DNA of 23,573 bases, taken from the NCBI GenBank assembly GCA_032718475.1, contig JAUCBJ010001127.1, forward strand, positions 1-23,573, read 5' to 3'. The stretch is from Nemertoderma westbladi (Eukaryota > Xenacoelomorpha > Nemertodermatida > Nemertodermatidae). The position numbers and the translations under genes are program-made. Positions within the stretch are counted from its first letter, which is position 1; each line of letters starts with the position of its first letter. Below the pieces are notes generated by a model, which was not told the origin of the DNA, did no database searches, and saw nothing but the letters and a program-made list of their open reading frames with translations. Positions 1 through 9,937 of this stretch are shown here, one piece after another.

Positions 1-266
1 CCTTCCGTATCGTGTAAATCGATAGGATGGCCGGTAGTTAAGAAGTCCATATATGTACCATTACGATGCGTATAACGAGCGGTGAACTTTCTATAATCCA
101 ATTCACGCGTAAGTTGCTCCGGGGACATTGGCGGTTCGATATAACGACCATCATCCTCCGTAATAGTTGGACCAACGTCGCCGCGTATCAAGCTATCGAC
201 AAACGCTTGTAAAGATAGAGTATATCGCTCCCTGATACCAAGATCATCTTCTATCAATTCAGTCAT
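1..266 (-). CDS. Unrecognised protein, 5' part, runs off the left edge
   Basis: Reading the minus strand from an ATG at 266-264, the frame stays open for 88 codons to the window edge, so the C-terminus is outside. The peptide starts MTELIEDDLG and is acidic and hydrophilic, with PPMSPEQLTRELDYRKF in the middle. It has no signal peptide, membrane segment or zinc motif that I can see. I do not recognise the family. The frame is also open for at least ten codons upstream of this ATG (without another ATG), so it may be the 3' part of a longer exon. The GC content is clearly higher than in the AT-rich flank to the right, which supports coding. It could be a host exon or another retroelement polyprotein. 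Confidence 0.45.
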   Translation of the reverse strand, partial: MTELIEDDLGIRERYTLSLQAFVDSLIRGDVGPTITEDDGRYIEPPMSPEQLTRELDYRKFTARYTHRNGTYMDFLTTGHPIDLHDTE

Positions 267-1636
267 ATCTGCTATGAGTTTATCAATATTATAATGAGTT
301 TATATATATTAGGCTAGCGGGCGTCGCTGCCTACCCCTCTTTTGCCCCCGGACAGTGTAAGATCCTCAGCGCCGATGTACCGTCGTCGCTGTGCTTTCGC
401 CAACGATGTAGCTACACAACGACAACGATAACCGGCACAAGTCACTTCACTGTCCGTCCCAAAGGCTTAGATGTACTGCAGGTTCTTCTTGGAGAGTTAG
501 GGTTACTTTCACAATTGCGACTCGCTACTGTAAACACACCTTAGTAGTAACATTCACCTACAAACGCACAAATTCAACACAACTGCAACAAACTGCACAC
601 ATTCGGGCCATTTGTCCGTTAGTCAGTACCTTCCAGAATGTCACTGTATTTATTATGTATCCTTGGATACTAGCAGTGCGCTATTTATTCCGTATGCTAT
701 TCAATACGCAAGCCCTTTATTGTTCTTTTAACTCACTTCTAATTCTAGCGTGGTTGTTGCCATGGTGACATTATGGAAAGCTAGCGGTAGAATTAGGGTA
801 ATTCTCATGCATACAGATCTGGGATGCTATTTAATAGTAATTCTTTAATGGTCAATATCCCCTTTATACATGATTTTATGAATTTTATCGGCTATTGACT
901 ATACATCGGAGATTCTCGCACACAAATACACTTAATAGAGTGAATCTCCGCTCCCATGATCTATTAATTAATGGAATTTTGGGAATGTTATAAATTGTAT
1001 AAAATGACAATTTATTAATTCATTGAAATATATGAATTTAAATTTATTCCCGGAAATTTTATTATTTAATGTTAAATAGACACAATTTGATTCCAGAGCA
1101 GGTCTGGGGACATAGGATCCTTAATTCTAGGAATTTTGTCCTTTTAAGAGTATCGGTAAGTGCTACTATATGTATTATTTAATATACGGTATGAGAGCAA
1201 TATCGCACGAAGTGTGAAGAGGCAAGTCGTTTCTAAGGTCTACCCAGAGCTTGGTTTAGCCGAGACACGAGGATCTGAACTTTGCATTCCTAATACTCTG
1301 CCTACCAATAATACCTGAATATAGTAGTGGCTTTATTGTACTTTAATAAGTACGGACATTTCATCTTACTGTAGTTACGTATTTATAATATAATACGAAC
1401 AGTAAGGAAAGAGAAAAACACTTGTTTCTCACCGTCACATTAAATATAATATAAGTAATTACGTACGCAATAAACACGAATATATTGCACTAATCTACTA
1501 AATGATCACTAAAATAACATGTTACTAAATAAAATTAAATAAAACGATTAAAATAAAATTACATAATAATACATACATAAATATAAAAATAAAACAAATA
1601 CAAAATAATAGAATCACACACCCACTCCATATGTTG
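267..1636. other. Non-coding AT-rich interval
   Basis: No convincing gene in either strand. The segment 300-640 is GC-richer and could be the promoter or 5' UTR of the minus-strand frame to its left. The segment 960-1640 is very AT-rich. On the minus strand it would be the 3' flank of the BEL-derived frame. I found no obvious LTR copy here matching the DNA upstream of that frame. Confidence 0.5.
1332..1337 (-). promoter_or_regulatory. Candidate polyadenylation signal AATAAA
   Basis: The minus strand reads CAATAAAGCC here, 300 nt downstream of the stop codon of the BEL-derived Gag-protease frame. It is a canonical signal in the right orientation, but the surrounding DNA is so AT-rich that chance occurrence is quite possible. 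Confidence 0.3.
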
Positions 1637-1650
1637 TTACGTTATGGAGT
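1624..1650. repeat. Short inverted repeat at the end of the BEL-derived frame
   Basis: ACTCCAT (1624-1630) and ATGGAGT (1644-1650) form a perfect 7-bp inverted repeat with a 13-nt loop. The stop codon of the long minus-strand frame lies in the loop. The sequence changes abruptly here from coding-like GC content to AT-rich DNA, so this marks the end of recognisable retroelement coding sequence. Confidence 0.5.
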
Positions 1651-4600
1651 CCCTAGATGTTTGAAGGATTAGGGAGGTGGTCGTGGGAAGAGAATCTTGC
1701 CTTCCACAGTTTCCGGAGAGTCCTCCATTCCCTTCCGGTAAACACAAACGACCGACTGGGTGATTGAGTCGCTGCATCCCGAATACAATTCCAGGTTTCC
1801 TCTTCGTCCTGGAATAGTGACGATAGAAACATCGCTCTAGGTACACGACGGCCTTACAAAGCCGATTCCAGGAGCTATAGTGGTCCGTCGCTCCCTGCAG
1901 GAGAGGTGAGAGTCCCTGCGAGACGTCTGATGTTCCAGAGCTCCAATCGCTCTCTCTGATCTTCATGAAGGATCCACTCGCGGTGGGGAGGTCCAGATCC
2001 ACGGTGTCGTCCCTGGCAATATGTAATACCGACAGATCTATCCCGGGTTCAAATAACTCCGATCCACCCGTCCGGGTTTTAGGTTTGACTTTCTCCGCTC
2101 CCTTGGCTGGTCTAATCTCAGTCGGAGTAAGATGGGGAGGCCATTCATCCTCCTTACTCAGGAAGTCGGGTTCACCTAACCGGTCTGTAGTATCTGTCAG
2201 TTCTTGAGGAGTTGCTCCTCTGGAAGCGATGTCAGTTGGATTAAACTTCTTGGGGCAATATCTCCATTGATCTACATTGGAGCTAATATCGTCATTATCT
2301 GAGGAGTATGGTGTTCCCTCAGTTGGGTCATCTCCCTCACTAGTATCATCTTCCCATTCACTCACTTGGCAGACGCGATCTTGAAGCAGTCTTTCTCTGA
2401 GCGTTCTTCGGGAAGGTCCAGTAAGGTACCAACCTACTCTAGTTCTTACCGCATAGGTCTGAAGTGGTTGCGGTTGAGCAGGTCGTTTCTCCAATGTCTC
2501 CAGCACCTCATGCGCGTTTTGACCGATTAATATTTGTACTCCAGGATAATCGGTGTCGAATCTAGGAATGTTAAGTTGTTGGGCATGATCATCTTCGTCC
2601 CAATTATAAGGTTCCACTTGGGTGGTAGCGAAGTTCTTTATTTCCACCATTTTGACTGACCTTATACTGTATTCTCCTAGTTTATCCTGTGGAGTGGACA
2701 ACTCACCTATATAATAGTCGGCAGCCACAGCAGATTTCCAAACCTGCATGATCCCTGACATGTTTAGCTTGGTTCGGAACTTGGGTTGTCCAGCAAAGAT
2801 GTCTTCGGCTAGTTCTTTATCGATGAATGTTCCTGTGCTGCCGGAGTCCAGGAGGGCGTTCACTATATAGCTCTTCTGAGGTCCGTGGACCCGTAACTGG
2901 ACTACAGGAAATTCTCGGATTCCTACATTTGAAGTTGGCGCTTTCCAAGATTGTTGTTGATCTGAAGTAGTTAGGGTGAGGTCGCTGTCTGTATCTTTTT
3001 CATGAGTGAGTGCTCGATACACTGCGGTATTTATCATGTAACAGGATTCGTTTTCGTCGGAGAACTCGTCCGTATAGAATCCTTCCATCTCAGATTGATC
3101 AGTGTCGTTCACATCACTGAATTGGACATGTAGTTCGGAATCACTCACCTGACTCGGAATATTTCGCTCGAATTCAGTGTGCAACAAGATATGATGTTTC
3201 GCACCGCACTTTGCACACCTTGCGTCGGAGTAACAGGTTCGCCGTTGGTGTCCTCGTCTGAGGCAATTATAACACAACCGCTTATCCCACATGACTTCAC
3301 GTCTATCCTTTCGTGATTTCCTCAGGAATTCATCACACGCATTTAAACAGTGGGGCCCATCGCACAGCACACATTTGGGCTTGATGTTACTTACTTTAAC
3401 ATGTGCTGTGTGGTGCACGCTCGTTCTTTCCTCGGGCTTTCTCACCTGAATTCTCTTAGGAGACGTAGGAGGAGTTTTTCTTACCTGTTCTCTCCTGTCA
3501 TTGGTTCGAGACTTGAATTTACTTATGTTCTTAGTCGCTTTGTTGTCATAGTAAGATCTTTCAGTGTCTTTCCCGCTGTCTTCCTCTTGAGAAGCCTTGC
3601 TGTCGCCGTCGTCGGTATAACACACTGGTATTACCCTTCTCCTAGAAACGGGTTTCTCACTTACCTTGTTTTCCGGTGTCTTCTCTCTGGACTGCTTTAT
3701 GAGCTGTAATTTCACTTCGCCATCCAAGAATGACATGAGATCAGCCATGGTAGGGTCTCGTTGTTGTTGTTCCATCATATATAACACTTTCTTATCCCAG
3801 CGTGTACCTACTCCACCCTTGGGCAAAGTAGATGCTAAGGCTCCTACAACCATAGAATTATGGTATTCATGAGACTTACCTAACCAATCTAGCTGTCTAC
3901 AGATCTCCTGAATTTCGTCGGAAAACTCTATAATCCCGCTGCTAAGAAACTTTCGGGGCGCCATTAATTTTGCATACAAATATTTAGCTATGTTATTCCT
4001 ATTACTATACCTGATGTTTAGTGTATCCCAAACTTGTCTTAATCCGTCTGGATGTCCAATAAACTTTAACGCCATTAACTTGGGAGATCCTTCCAAGCAC
4101 TCGATGGGGAATCTAAGTTTCTCTCCATTAGAAAGTACAGATTTCTGTATGTTATCTTTATAATATTCATTAAAAGGTAACCATTTCATCTCATCTCCAT
4201 TGAACTTGACTATCTCTCCCACCTTTACCGCTTGCCGGGCTTCGGTTCTAGCCATTTGACGCGTAAAACTTTCTTGGGCCATCGTGTTATTTAATATCGA
4301 GTTATCGGTATATAAATTTCTCGGATTATGATCCGGTCTATAGGGAATATCATTATCAACAGGTCTATAATTACCCTTAATAGGGTTCACTATAGGAGTT
4401 TCTACTTCGCTAGCAGTATAGATGCGTGTAGGCTCCACACCTTGCGCATGCGATACTCCAGACCTAACAGGTTGACACATTGTTACAGGGGGTGGTGGTA
4501 TACCCCTTTGTGTATTTACTAATTTATCGCGTTCTAGCGCGATACTTTGCTGCACTTCTTGCAACTCTAACCTACTTTCCCTTACTGTGCCCTTGAATTG

Positions 4601-6472
4601 CTGAACGGTCTCCTGCATCTGCCCGAGCAGGAGATCCATCCCCCGCCGTCTCTCATCCACCCATTCGACCGCCGAAGCGGGAGTCACCAACGTTGTAGCG
4701 GGCGGACGAGGGACAACGGGCGACAAATCATGAATATTTCGCTCGGAGTCCAGGGCATGAACTGTCTCATGGGCTGTTCTGCTGGGCACAGGTAGCTTGG
4801 TACTGTGCAAAGGGAATTTAGAGGTAGGTTCAGGGAGTACAGGTGTCTCTACCACCGAAAGGGTGGCTTCGGGAACAGGCCTAATTATTTCAGGCTCATC
4901 TACTATAGTAGGGAGTCTTTCTATTGTAATTATTTGGTCTGTGGGTTCTGTACTACCTAAGTTGGTGTTATTTAGTTGCCTTCTAACAGCTGGGGGCAAA
5001 TCAGGCAATTTCTGAAGGTGGGACATTCTTTTACGTCTGCTTAGGCGAGATCGATTTCCTCCGCCTTCAGTGTCGGTGGTATCGCCTTCCTCAGATGATG
5101 TATAACCTTGTCTTTTGGGAGTAGATCGATTCATCATCTGCATATTACTAGCTGTTAACTGTTTATTAAAGTTGTCTTGTCTCTCTTGAAGATTTTCCAA
5201 CTCTAGTTGGGTTGTCTCTTCAGATGCCCTCCGTTCTGCTTCTGCCACTGCTATTTTTCTTTCCGCTTCTGCCGCTGCCACTGCCGCTGCTGCTGTCTTT
5301 CTATCTTCTATACGTTTTTTCTTTACTTGTTCTTCTTGAACCTTAGCGATGCGGATACTTTCATCAAATTTAGCTTGGTTCGCAGCTATCCTATCCACAT
5401 CAATTGCGTCCAACACACGCTGGGCTCCTTCACTATTAGGGCTAAGTCCATCTAACCTTCTCCTCAACTCTTCATCTCCTAAAAAACGCTGATAGTCTGA
5501 CAGATAGATGTCAATGGCATCCCTCTTATGCAGTTTCTCTGCCGTCGCTTCACTTTCCACTTGGGAAAAAGTAGCGTCTGTTGATTCTCCATGGGTTGAG
5601 CGCTCCTCCAGCTGAGCTTTCCACTGAGCTGTTCCTTGAACCTGGAGACTCACCCGCTGAAACCAAGTCTTTACGGCAACTTGCAACGACGTGTCTTGTC
5701 TTCTTTTAGAAGCCTCCTCAAAGGCCGATAAGATTAGCCTGATTCGCAGAATTCTTTCTCTAACTTGATAAAGCAGTTGTCCCTGCTCTTGAGGTCCTTG
5801 TGGTTGTTGAAACAGTTGTTCTTTTAGTCGCTCCATAGAGCTGAAGAATCCCTGTGCGTATCCGGCTGCGGACCTCTTCCACACAGCTGGATCAATGGTT
5901 TCCTTGGTTACTCCCATCCGGTGTATGTCTTCCCAGGCAGCTTCTGATAAATCAAACGGGAGTCCGGGTCCGGGGAAGTTCCATTGCGACTCGACAATAG
6001 ACTTCAGTTCTTCCCTTGTGTATCCCGCATAACTATCTTTAGTTGATTGCTGACTTCTCGCCCAATCGATCTGGTGTTCTTCCACCGCGATCAATATCCT
6101 AGTGAGTACGGCTGCAGGCAGGATGAGAAGGGGATCCGAATAAACCGCATCCGTCATCTTTGCTCCGCGCTCGGGTGTCAGCTCTACAGTATCCTCACTA
6201 CTGGAGCTGTCGGGCCGCTGAGAAATAAGTTCTTGGCTCGCGGGTTGTTGCTGTTCCGCTGCTTCTTGGTCCCGCTTGACCTGAGCTCGAGTGCCTATGA
6301 TAGACCTACGATGTTGGACCAGCCTAGGTTCTGTTATTACTACTGGAGGGATGACCTTCCTCACAGTGGGAGGTGAACTGAACTTAGGTGTAGACGGTTC
6401 TAGACCCTTATCTGAGTCGCAGATAGTTACATCTAATAAACTGTCTGACAGGTTCTGCTTAGTATCAGACAT
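1637..6472 (-). CDS. BEL/Pao retrotransposon Gag-protease polyprotein lacking reverse transcriptase, RNase H and integrase
   Basis: An uninterrupted frame of 1611 codons. The start ATG at 6472-6470 has A at -3. Seen in order: Ser/Pro/Thr-rich N-terminus; Lys/Glu/Ala-rich coiled coil around residues 370-440; DUF1759-like Gag region from KFNGDEMKW at 756 to about 905; three zinc knuckles, C1034-C1037-H1041-C1046, C1067-C1070-H1075-C1080 and C1085-C1088-H1092/1093-H1097; DUF1758-type aspartic protease with LLDSGS (DSG 1209-1211) ending near GWYLTGP at 1347. A 50-residue acidic linker then joins QWRYCPKKFNPTDIASRG (from 1402), which in BEL elements lies after RNase H. Reverse transcriptase and RNase H are therefore missing, but the frame is kept. 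The last 60-70 residues may be out of frame relative to the ancestor, and no integrase follows. The 755 residues before the Gag core are longer than I expect for this family. It is either a non-autonomous element or a retained Gag-derived gene. Confidence 0.88.
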   Translation of the reverse strand: MSDTKQNLSDSLLDVTICDSDKGLEPSTPKFSSPPTVRKVIPPVVITEPRLVQHRRSIIGTRAQVKRDQEAAEQQQPASQELISQRPDSSSSEDTVELTPERGAKMTDAVYSDPLLILPAAVLTRILIAVEEHQIDWARSQQSTKDSYAGYTREELKSIVESQWNFPGPGLPFDLSEAAWEDIHRMGVTKETIDPAVWKRSAAGYAQGFFSSMERLKEQLFQQPQGPQEQGQLLYQVRERILRIRLILSAFEEASKRRQDTSLQVAVKTWFQRVSLQVQGTAQWKAQLEERSTHGESTDATFSQVESEATAEKLHKRDAIDIYLSDYQRFLGDEELRRRLDGLSPNSEGAQRVLDAIDVDRIAANQAKFDESIRIAKVQEEQVKKKRIEDRKTAAAAVAAAEAERKIAVAEAERRASEETTQLELENLQERQDNFNKQLTASNMQMMNRSTPKRQGYTSSEEGDTTDTEGGGNRSRLSRRKRMSHLQKLPDLPPAVRRQLNNTNLGSTEPTDQIITIERLPTIVDEPEIIRPVPEATLSVVETPVLPEPTSKFPLHSTKLPVPSRTAHETVHALDSERNIHDLSPVVPRPPATTLVTPASAVEWVDERRRGMDLLLGQMQETVQQFKGTVRESRLELQEVQQSIALERDKLVNTQRGIPPPPVTMCQPVRSGVSHAQGVEPTRIYTASEVETPIVNPIKGNYRPVDNDIPYRPDHNPRNLYTDNSILNNTMAQESFTRQMARTEARQAVKVGEIVKFNGDEMKWLPFNEYYKDNIQKSVLSNGEKLRFPIECLEGSPKLMALKFIGHPDGLRQVWDTLNIRYSNRNNIAKYLYAKLMAPRKFLSSGIIEFSDEIQEICRQLDWLGKSHEYHNSMVVGALASTLPKGGVGTRWDKKVLYMMEQQQRDPTMADLMSFLDGEVKLQLIKQSREKTPENKVSEKPVSRRRVIPVCYTDDGDSKASQEEDSGKDTERSYYDNKATKNISKFKSRTNDRREQVRKTPPTSPKRIQVRKPEERTSVHHTAHVKVSNIKPKCVLCDGPHCLNACDEFLRKSRKDRREVMWDKRLCYNCLRRGHQRRTCYSDARCAKCGAKHHILLHTEFERNIPSQVSDSELHVQFSDVNDTDQSEMEGFYTDEFSDENESCYMINTAVYRALTHEKDTDSDLTLTTSDQQQSWKAPTSNVGIREFPVVQLRVHGPQKSYIVNALLDSGSTGTFIDKELAEDIFAGQPKFRTKLNMSGIMQVWKSAVAADYYIGELSTPQDKLGEYSIRSVKMVEIKNFATTQVEPYNWDEDDHAQQLNIPRFDTDYPGVQILIGQNAHEVLETLEKRPAQPQPLQTYAVRTRVGWYLTGPSRRTLRERLLQDRVCQVSEWEDDTSEGDDPTEGTPYSSDNDDISSNVDQWRYCPKKFNPTDIASRGATPQELTDTTDRLGEPDFLSKEDEWPPHLTPTEIRPAKGAEKVKPKTRTGGSELFEPGIDLSVLHIARDDTVDLDLPTASGSFMKIRESDWSSGTSDVSQGLSPLLQGATDHYSSWNRLCKAVVYLERCFYRHYSRTKRKPGIVFGMQRLNHPVGRLCLPEGNGGLSGNCGRQDSLPTTTSLILQTSRDSIT
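2270..2431 (-). other. In-frame deletion junction replacing reverse transcriptase and RNase H
   Basis: Between the end of the protease (WYLTGP) and the post-RNase H block starting QWRYCP there are only about 50 codons. The family normally has several hundred there. The linker is rich in Asp, Glu, Ser and Thr and carries no reverse-transcriptase motif. The reading frame is continuous across it. Confidence 0.75.
3181..3373 (-). other. Triple zinc-knuckle region of the Gag-protease polyprotein
   Basis: Codons for residues 1034-1097. The spacings are CX2CX3HX4C, then the classical nucleocapsid CX2CX4HX4C (CYNCLRRGHQRRTC), then a third CX2C with paired His residues. This three-knuckle order is typical of BEL/Pao elements. 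The knuckles are expected to bind nucleic acid in the particle. All ligand residues are intact. Confidence 0.85.
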
Positions 6473-6599
6473 GTTTGTTTACACAGTTGAATGCCTACTG
6501 CTATATTACAGTCTAAGCAAGTCTAGTAATTCAGCATTAACTGCTAGCCTAGTAATTAATTACCGATACTGCTACTCAGTGTAGCGTGATATATATATA

Positions 6600-6860
6600 A
6601 TATTAGAATACCGGTATGCTTATAGTATATATAAGTATTATTAGTAACTAGAATTAATTACAGAATACCGGTATGATTTCAGCCTAAATTTATATATATA
6701 ATAGGCCTATCTTGAATACCGGTATACAGCTTACACTTATAATGTGTATATATAAGTATAATTACAGACTAGAATTAATTACAGAATACCGGTATAATTT
6801 CAGCCTATATTTATAAAAATAAAGATAATAAGCCTATTGTAAATACCGGTATATCAATTA
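6600..6860. repeat. Tandem repeat of about 121 bp with five ATACCGGTAT palindromes
   Basis: The block CTAGAATTAATTACAGAATA occurs at about 6650 and 6771, a period of 121 bp, with about two diverged units. The perfect 10-bp palindrome ATACCGGTAT occurs at 6608, 6665, 6716, 6786 and 6843. It lies 130-380 bp upstream of the minus-strand Gag start, where it could act as a protein-binding array. Confidence 0.8.
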
Positions 6861-7810
6861 TTTTAGAATAATTGAATTTCTGAATTTTAAGGGTTACTTG
6901 GTTACTTTAACTTACTTTATTACCGTTATTTAAGCAGTAGTCCAACTGATATTGAGACTTAATTGTTGTATGGCAGGCCTACTATTTATAAATCGTTTGA
7001 GTTGATTTATAATATATATATACCCGTTTAATGGGTTTTGTCAATGTTTGAAATAAATGTTATTATTTCTGGGGGAGTCACTACACATAAGCTGTGCGCT
7101 CTCAGTGGAGTGCTACTTGTTAGACACTAAAACAAATAATTCTAATTTACCTAAGTTACTTAATACTACAAATTACGTACAATTCGGGTTGAGATTACAA
7201 TCTCTAAATAAACACAAAAATTTAATTACAAATACACAAATACGAATTTTTAGGGTAATTTTACAAGAAGTTTACTAACCAGCCTAACAAAGGGTTAGAA
7301 TATCTGGTTATTACAACTGACAGGTTACTACGGTATTTGAAAATAATAAGTAGTAGTAAATATACTGCGTTGTCCAGATAGGAAAATACCACCATCTGAC
7401 GACCTATAACCGTATCGCTATAGGTACTACGTTATGTATCACGGAGTGTTCCTACCTAGAGATTAATTACCGCGGTCTACCAGAACCAACGTGCCTATTA
7501 ACCACTTTACAACACAAATATACTGCCTACACACTAATCACCTTCGGAAAGTACTGTACACTAAACCCTAAATTAGGTACAAGTACTTGTACAACAAATA
7601 ATCAGTAGTTAAAAATACTTGAACAGTTAAAAGAACCACGGTATCTGCCGGAGTGACCAAAGCATAAAATCTCCAGTCTTTACCTACGCCGAGCAGCCCT
7701 GATGTAGTACCGGGGTTAGTTTAACTATAACGGTATGTATAACAAACACAATTACTGTAGGAATAAACTTGGGGAATGAATGTTGCGAATAATAGCATAA
7801 ACTCTGAATA

Positions 7811-8388
7811 ATAAATATTACGCTACGCGTACAAACTACTCAAACAAAATGCAGACCAAATACTGACAGGCTACTATCAAGCCTAAACAAACTACGGTAT
7901 ATGCAGACTCCGAAATGATTAGTTAGTATGCGTTCTAACCCAGTAGTACGACTTATTCTTTCACAGGGGGTTTACCTCACAGCACTTGAAGCCCCTACGT
8001 TCCCAACTAGCACTTTATCGGACAGATGCTCTACACACACCGAAATTTCCTCAAACCCAACAACAGCCAGACAACTATCCAGCCTACAAATTATCTAAAT
8101 AAAATTATACGCTACCCGTACAGACTACACAAACAAAGTACAGACCAAACGATGGCAGACTACTATCAAGCCTAAATACACTACAGTATATGCAGACTCC
8201 GAAATGATTAGTTAGTATGCGTTCTAACCCAGTAGTACGACTTATTCTTTCACAGGGGGTTTACCTCACAGCACTTGAAGCCCCTACTTTCCTAACTAGC
8301 ACTTTATCGGACAGATGCTCTACACACACTGCAATCCGTTCAGACTTAACAACAGTTAGACAACAGTCAAGCCTACAAATTATCTGTA
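7811..8388. repeat. 289-bp tandem duplication
   Basis: Two adjacent units, 7811-8099 and 8100-8388. Anchor pairs all give a period of 289: CGCTACGCGT at 7821 with CGCTACCCGT at 8110, and ATGCAGACTCCG at 7901 with the same at 8190. The central part of about 97 nt is identical between units, while the edges have diverged. This suggests either recent duplication or selection on the core. Confidence 0.9.
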
Positions 8389-8601
8389 CAATCTGAGCAG
8401 GCTTACACGCCTTCTGCTCAATACTGGCCTACAAATAAATAAAACTGACAGAAATAAGTAAGCTCCAAAAGAAACAAGGGGTGTACAGTCCCTAATCTCT
8501 TAAACAGCCTACCAGTATACAATACCACAATCGAATAATACTGCTGTACCTGTACTGCTGTAGGTACCGGTCCGGATGATCAGGCAGTCAGGCCTACTGG
8601 T

Positions 8602-8617
8602 TACCGGTCGACCGGTA
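8602..8617. repeat. 16-bp perfect palindrome
   Basis: TACCGGTCGACCGGTA reads identically on both strands. It contains the same ACCGGT core as the array at 6600-6860. A further ACCGGT lies 36 bp to the left, in GTACCGGTCCGGA. It could be a symmetric protein-binding site, but there is no direct support for function. Confidence 0.75.
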
Positions 8618-8628
8618 CTTTCGACTAG

Positions 8629-8755
8629 ATTGCTTACACCGCAATCCAGAAGCAATATCTGTTATTGTTTTTACCAAAACAATATTAAACTGTATTTATT
8701 GCCTACACCGCAATCAGAACCAAATATCTGTTATTGTTTGCGCTTTTAAGACCTT
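8629..8755. repeat. 69-bp tandem duplication
   Basis: TTGCTTACACCGCAATCC (from about 8630) recurs as TTGCCTACACCGCAATC (from about 8699). Both are followed at the same distance by ATATCTGTTATTGTTT. Two imperfect units, a short relative of the larger duplication to its left. Confidence 0.75.
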
Positions 8756-9300
8756 TGACAGTTTAACCTGCCAAATTAGGATGTCTTTTAGATGATAGAT
8801 AGTCTTTAGCCTATGACGAGTATTTGATACACTACATTAGCCGAAGCCAGTCTATGCGCAATCATTCACCCGCTGGATATACCCGGGAGACTGAATTCGG
8901 AAGCTTAATGATTGATGGTGTAAGCCTACTGTATTATTCGACTGATCGTAATATATAATCTCTGACAAATATTATTCACTTTCGGGAAATATTAACAGTT
9001 CCTTTAGGACGTGGCGCTCTAAATATGTAAACAGAGTTATGACTTAAACTAGACACAACGAAATGGCTATAGATTCACGTATATGGCGCATTCTTTAGGA
9101 GATGCTTTGTTATCAGTTACAATCATACACAATGCTGCACAATACTGCACACTAATCTGCCGGCCTTCACTAAATTTAGTCACGTATAAAGAGAGCAACA
9201 TACAATTTATGTCGGGCCTATGAAATAGCATTAGATTCACTTCAAACCACTTAACATAGGTCGCAATCGTTTATATGTAACCGGTCTCTCTAACCTTTAG

Positions 9301-9937
9301 TATATCAAGAAGATTGGGGTGTCTGACTATTGATCAGTATTCCGATATAATATTTCATCCACAAATATAATGAATAACCGACAGCAAAAGCAGTAAAGTT
9401 AAGGTATAAATGATTATTAAGTGAGTGAGTTAACTCGGTAACTCGTAAGATTAGGTTTGAATTGCATTGAATTGGTTTGTTAACAGATATACGTTCTATA
9501 ATTAAGCCTACTAATGTTAAGCTAAAGACTGAAACACGGAGGTGCCAAAAGCCGATGTTCTTAGGCTCTGGGCAAAACATAACACTGAATTACTGAGTTT
9601 CTGTATCCAACTCCAACACAGAGTCAAAAAACGCTCTGATTGGTCGACCGAGCAAAGAGAGAACAAAGCACAAAGAAAGGTTCGATGTGGCAATATCAGC
9701 TGTTAGCCGTCGTCATGGTAGCGACACTGTTTTCAAGAGGATCCAGCTTATTGCGTCACGAAGTTGCGGATTATGTCCTCTAAAGTACAAATAGAGAAGA
9801 AATGACTTTTATGTCCTCTAAAACACCAGTACAGTAAGGACACGGCCCTTTTATGCCTGGTAACCAACTACAGAGTACTTTACGGGAAAATAACCGGTTA
9901 ATTACGCAAAAGCTTTTACATCACCCTATCCCACTTG
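9301..9937. other. No gene recognised
   Basis: A 91-codon minus-strand open frame (9580-9305) has no recognisable motif. A direct repeat, TTATGTCCTCTAAA, occurs twice at about 9772 and 9810. An inverted CCAAT box (TGATTGG) is present near 9637. None of this is enough to call a promoter or a gene. Confidence 0.4.

Larger units (their letters stand above)
6473..9600. other. Upstream non-coding region of the BEL-derived frame (possible LTR/leader)
   Basis: No credible coding sequence on either strand for about 3.1 kb. The short frames present are AT-rich or repeat-derived. The region is built of internal duplications, listed separately, and reads as uniform low-GC DNA rich in TACCGGTA-like palindromes. 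Its position upstream of the Gag start suggests LTR and leader DNA. However, I found neither a convincing tRNA primer-binding site nor a matching second LTR on the other side, so the boundaries stay open. Confidence 0.35.

Noticed and set aside
1200-1330. tRNA-derived SINE or primer-binding site suggested by GTTCAGATCC on the minus strand
   Set aside because: The A-box candidate is only about 13 nt away, and no tRNA-like fold or second copy was found.
3350-5455. Plus-strand open frames of 60-119 codons
   Set aside because: They lie antisense to the long Gag-protease frame and have no motif of their own.
6473-9600. Definite 5' LTR of the BEL-derived element
   Set aside because: No matching 3' LTR and no convincing tRNA primer site; kept only as a possibility.
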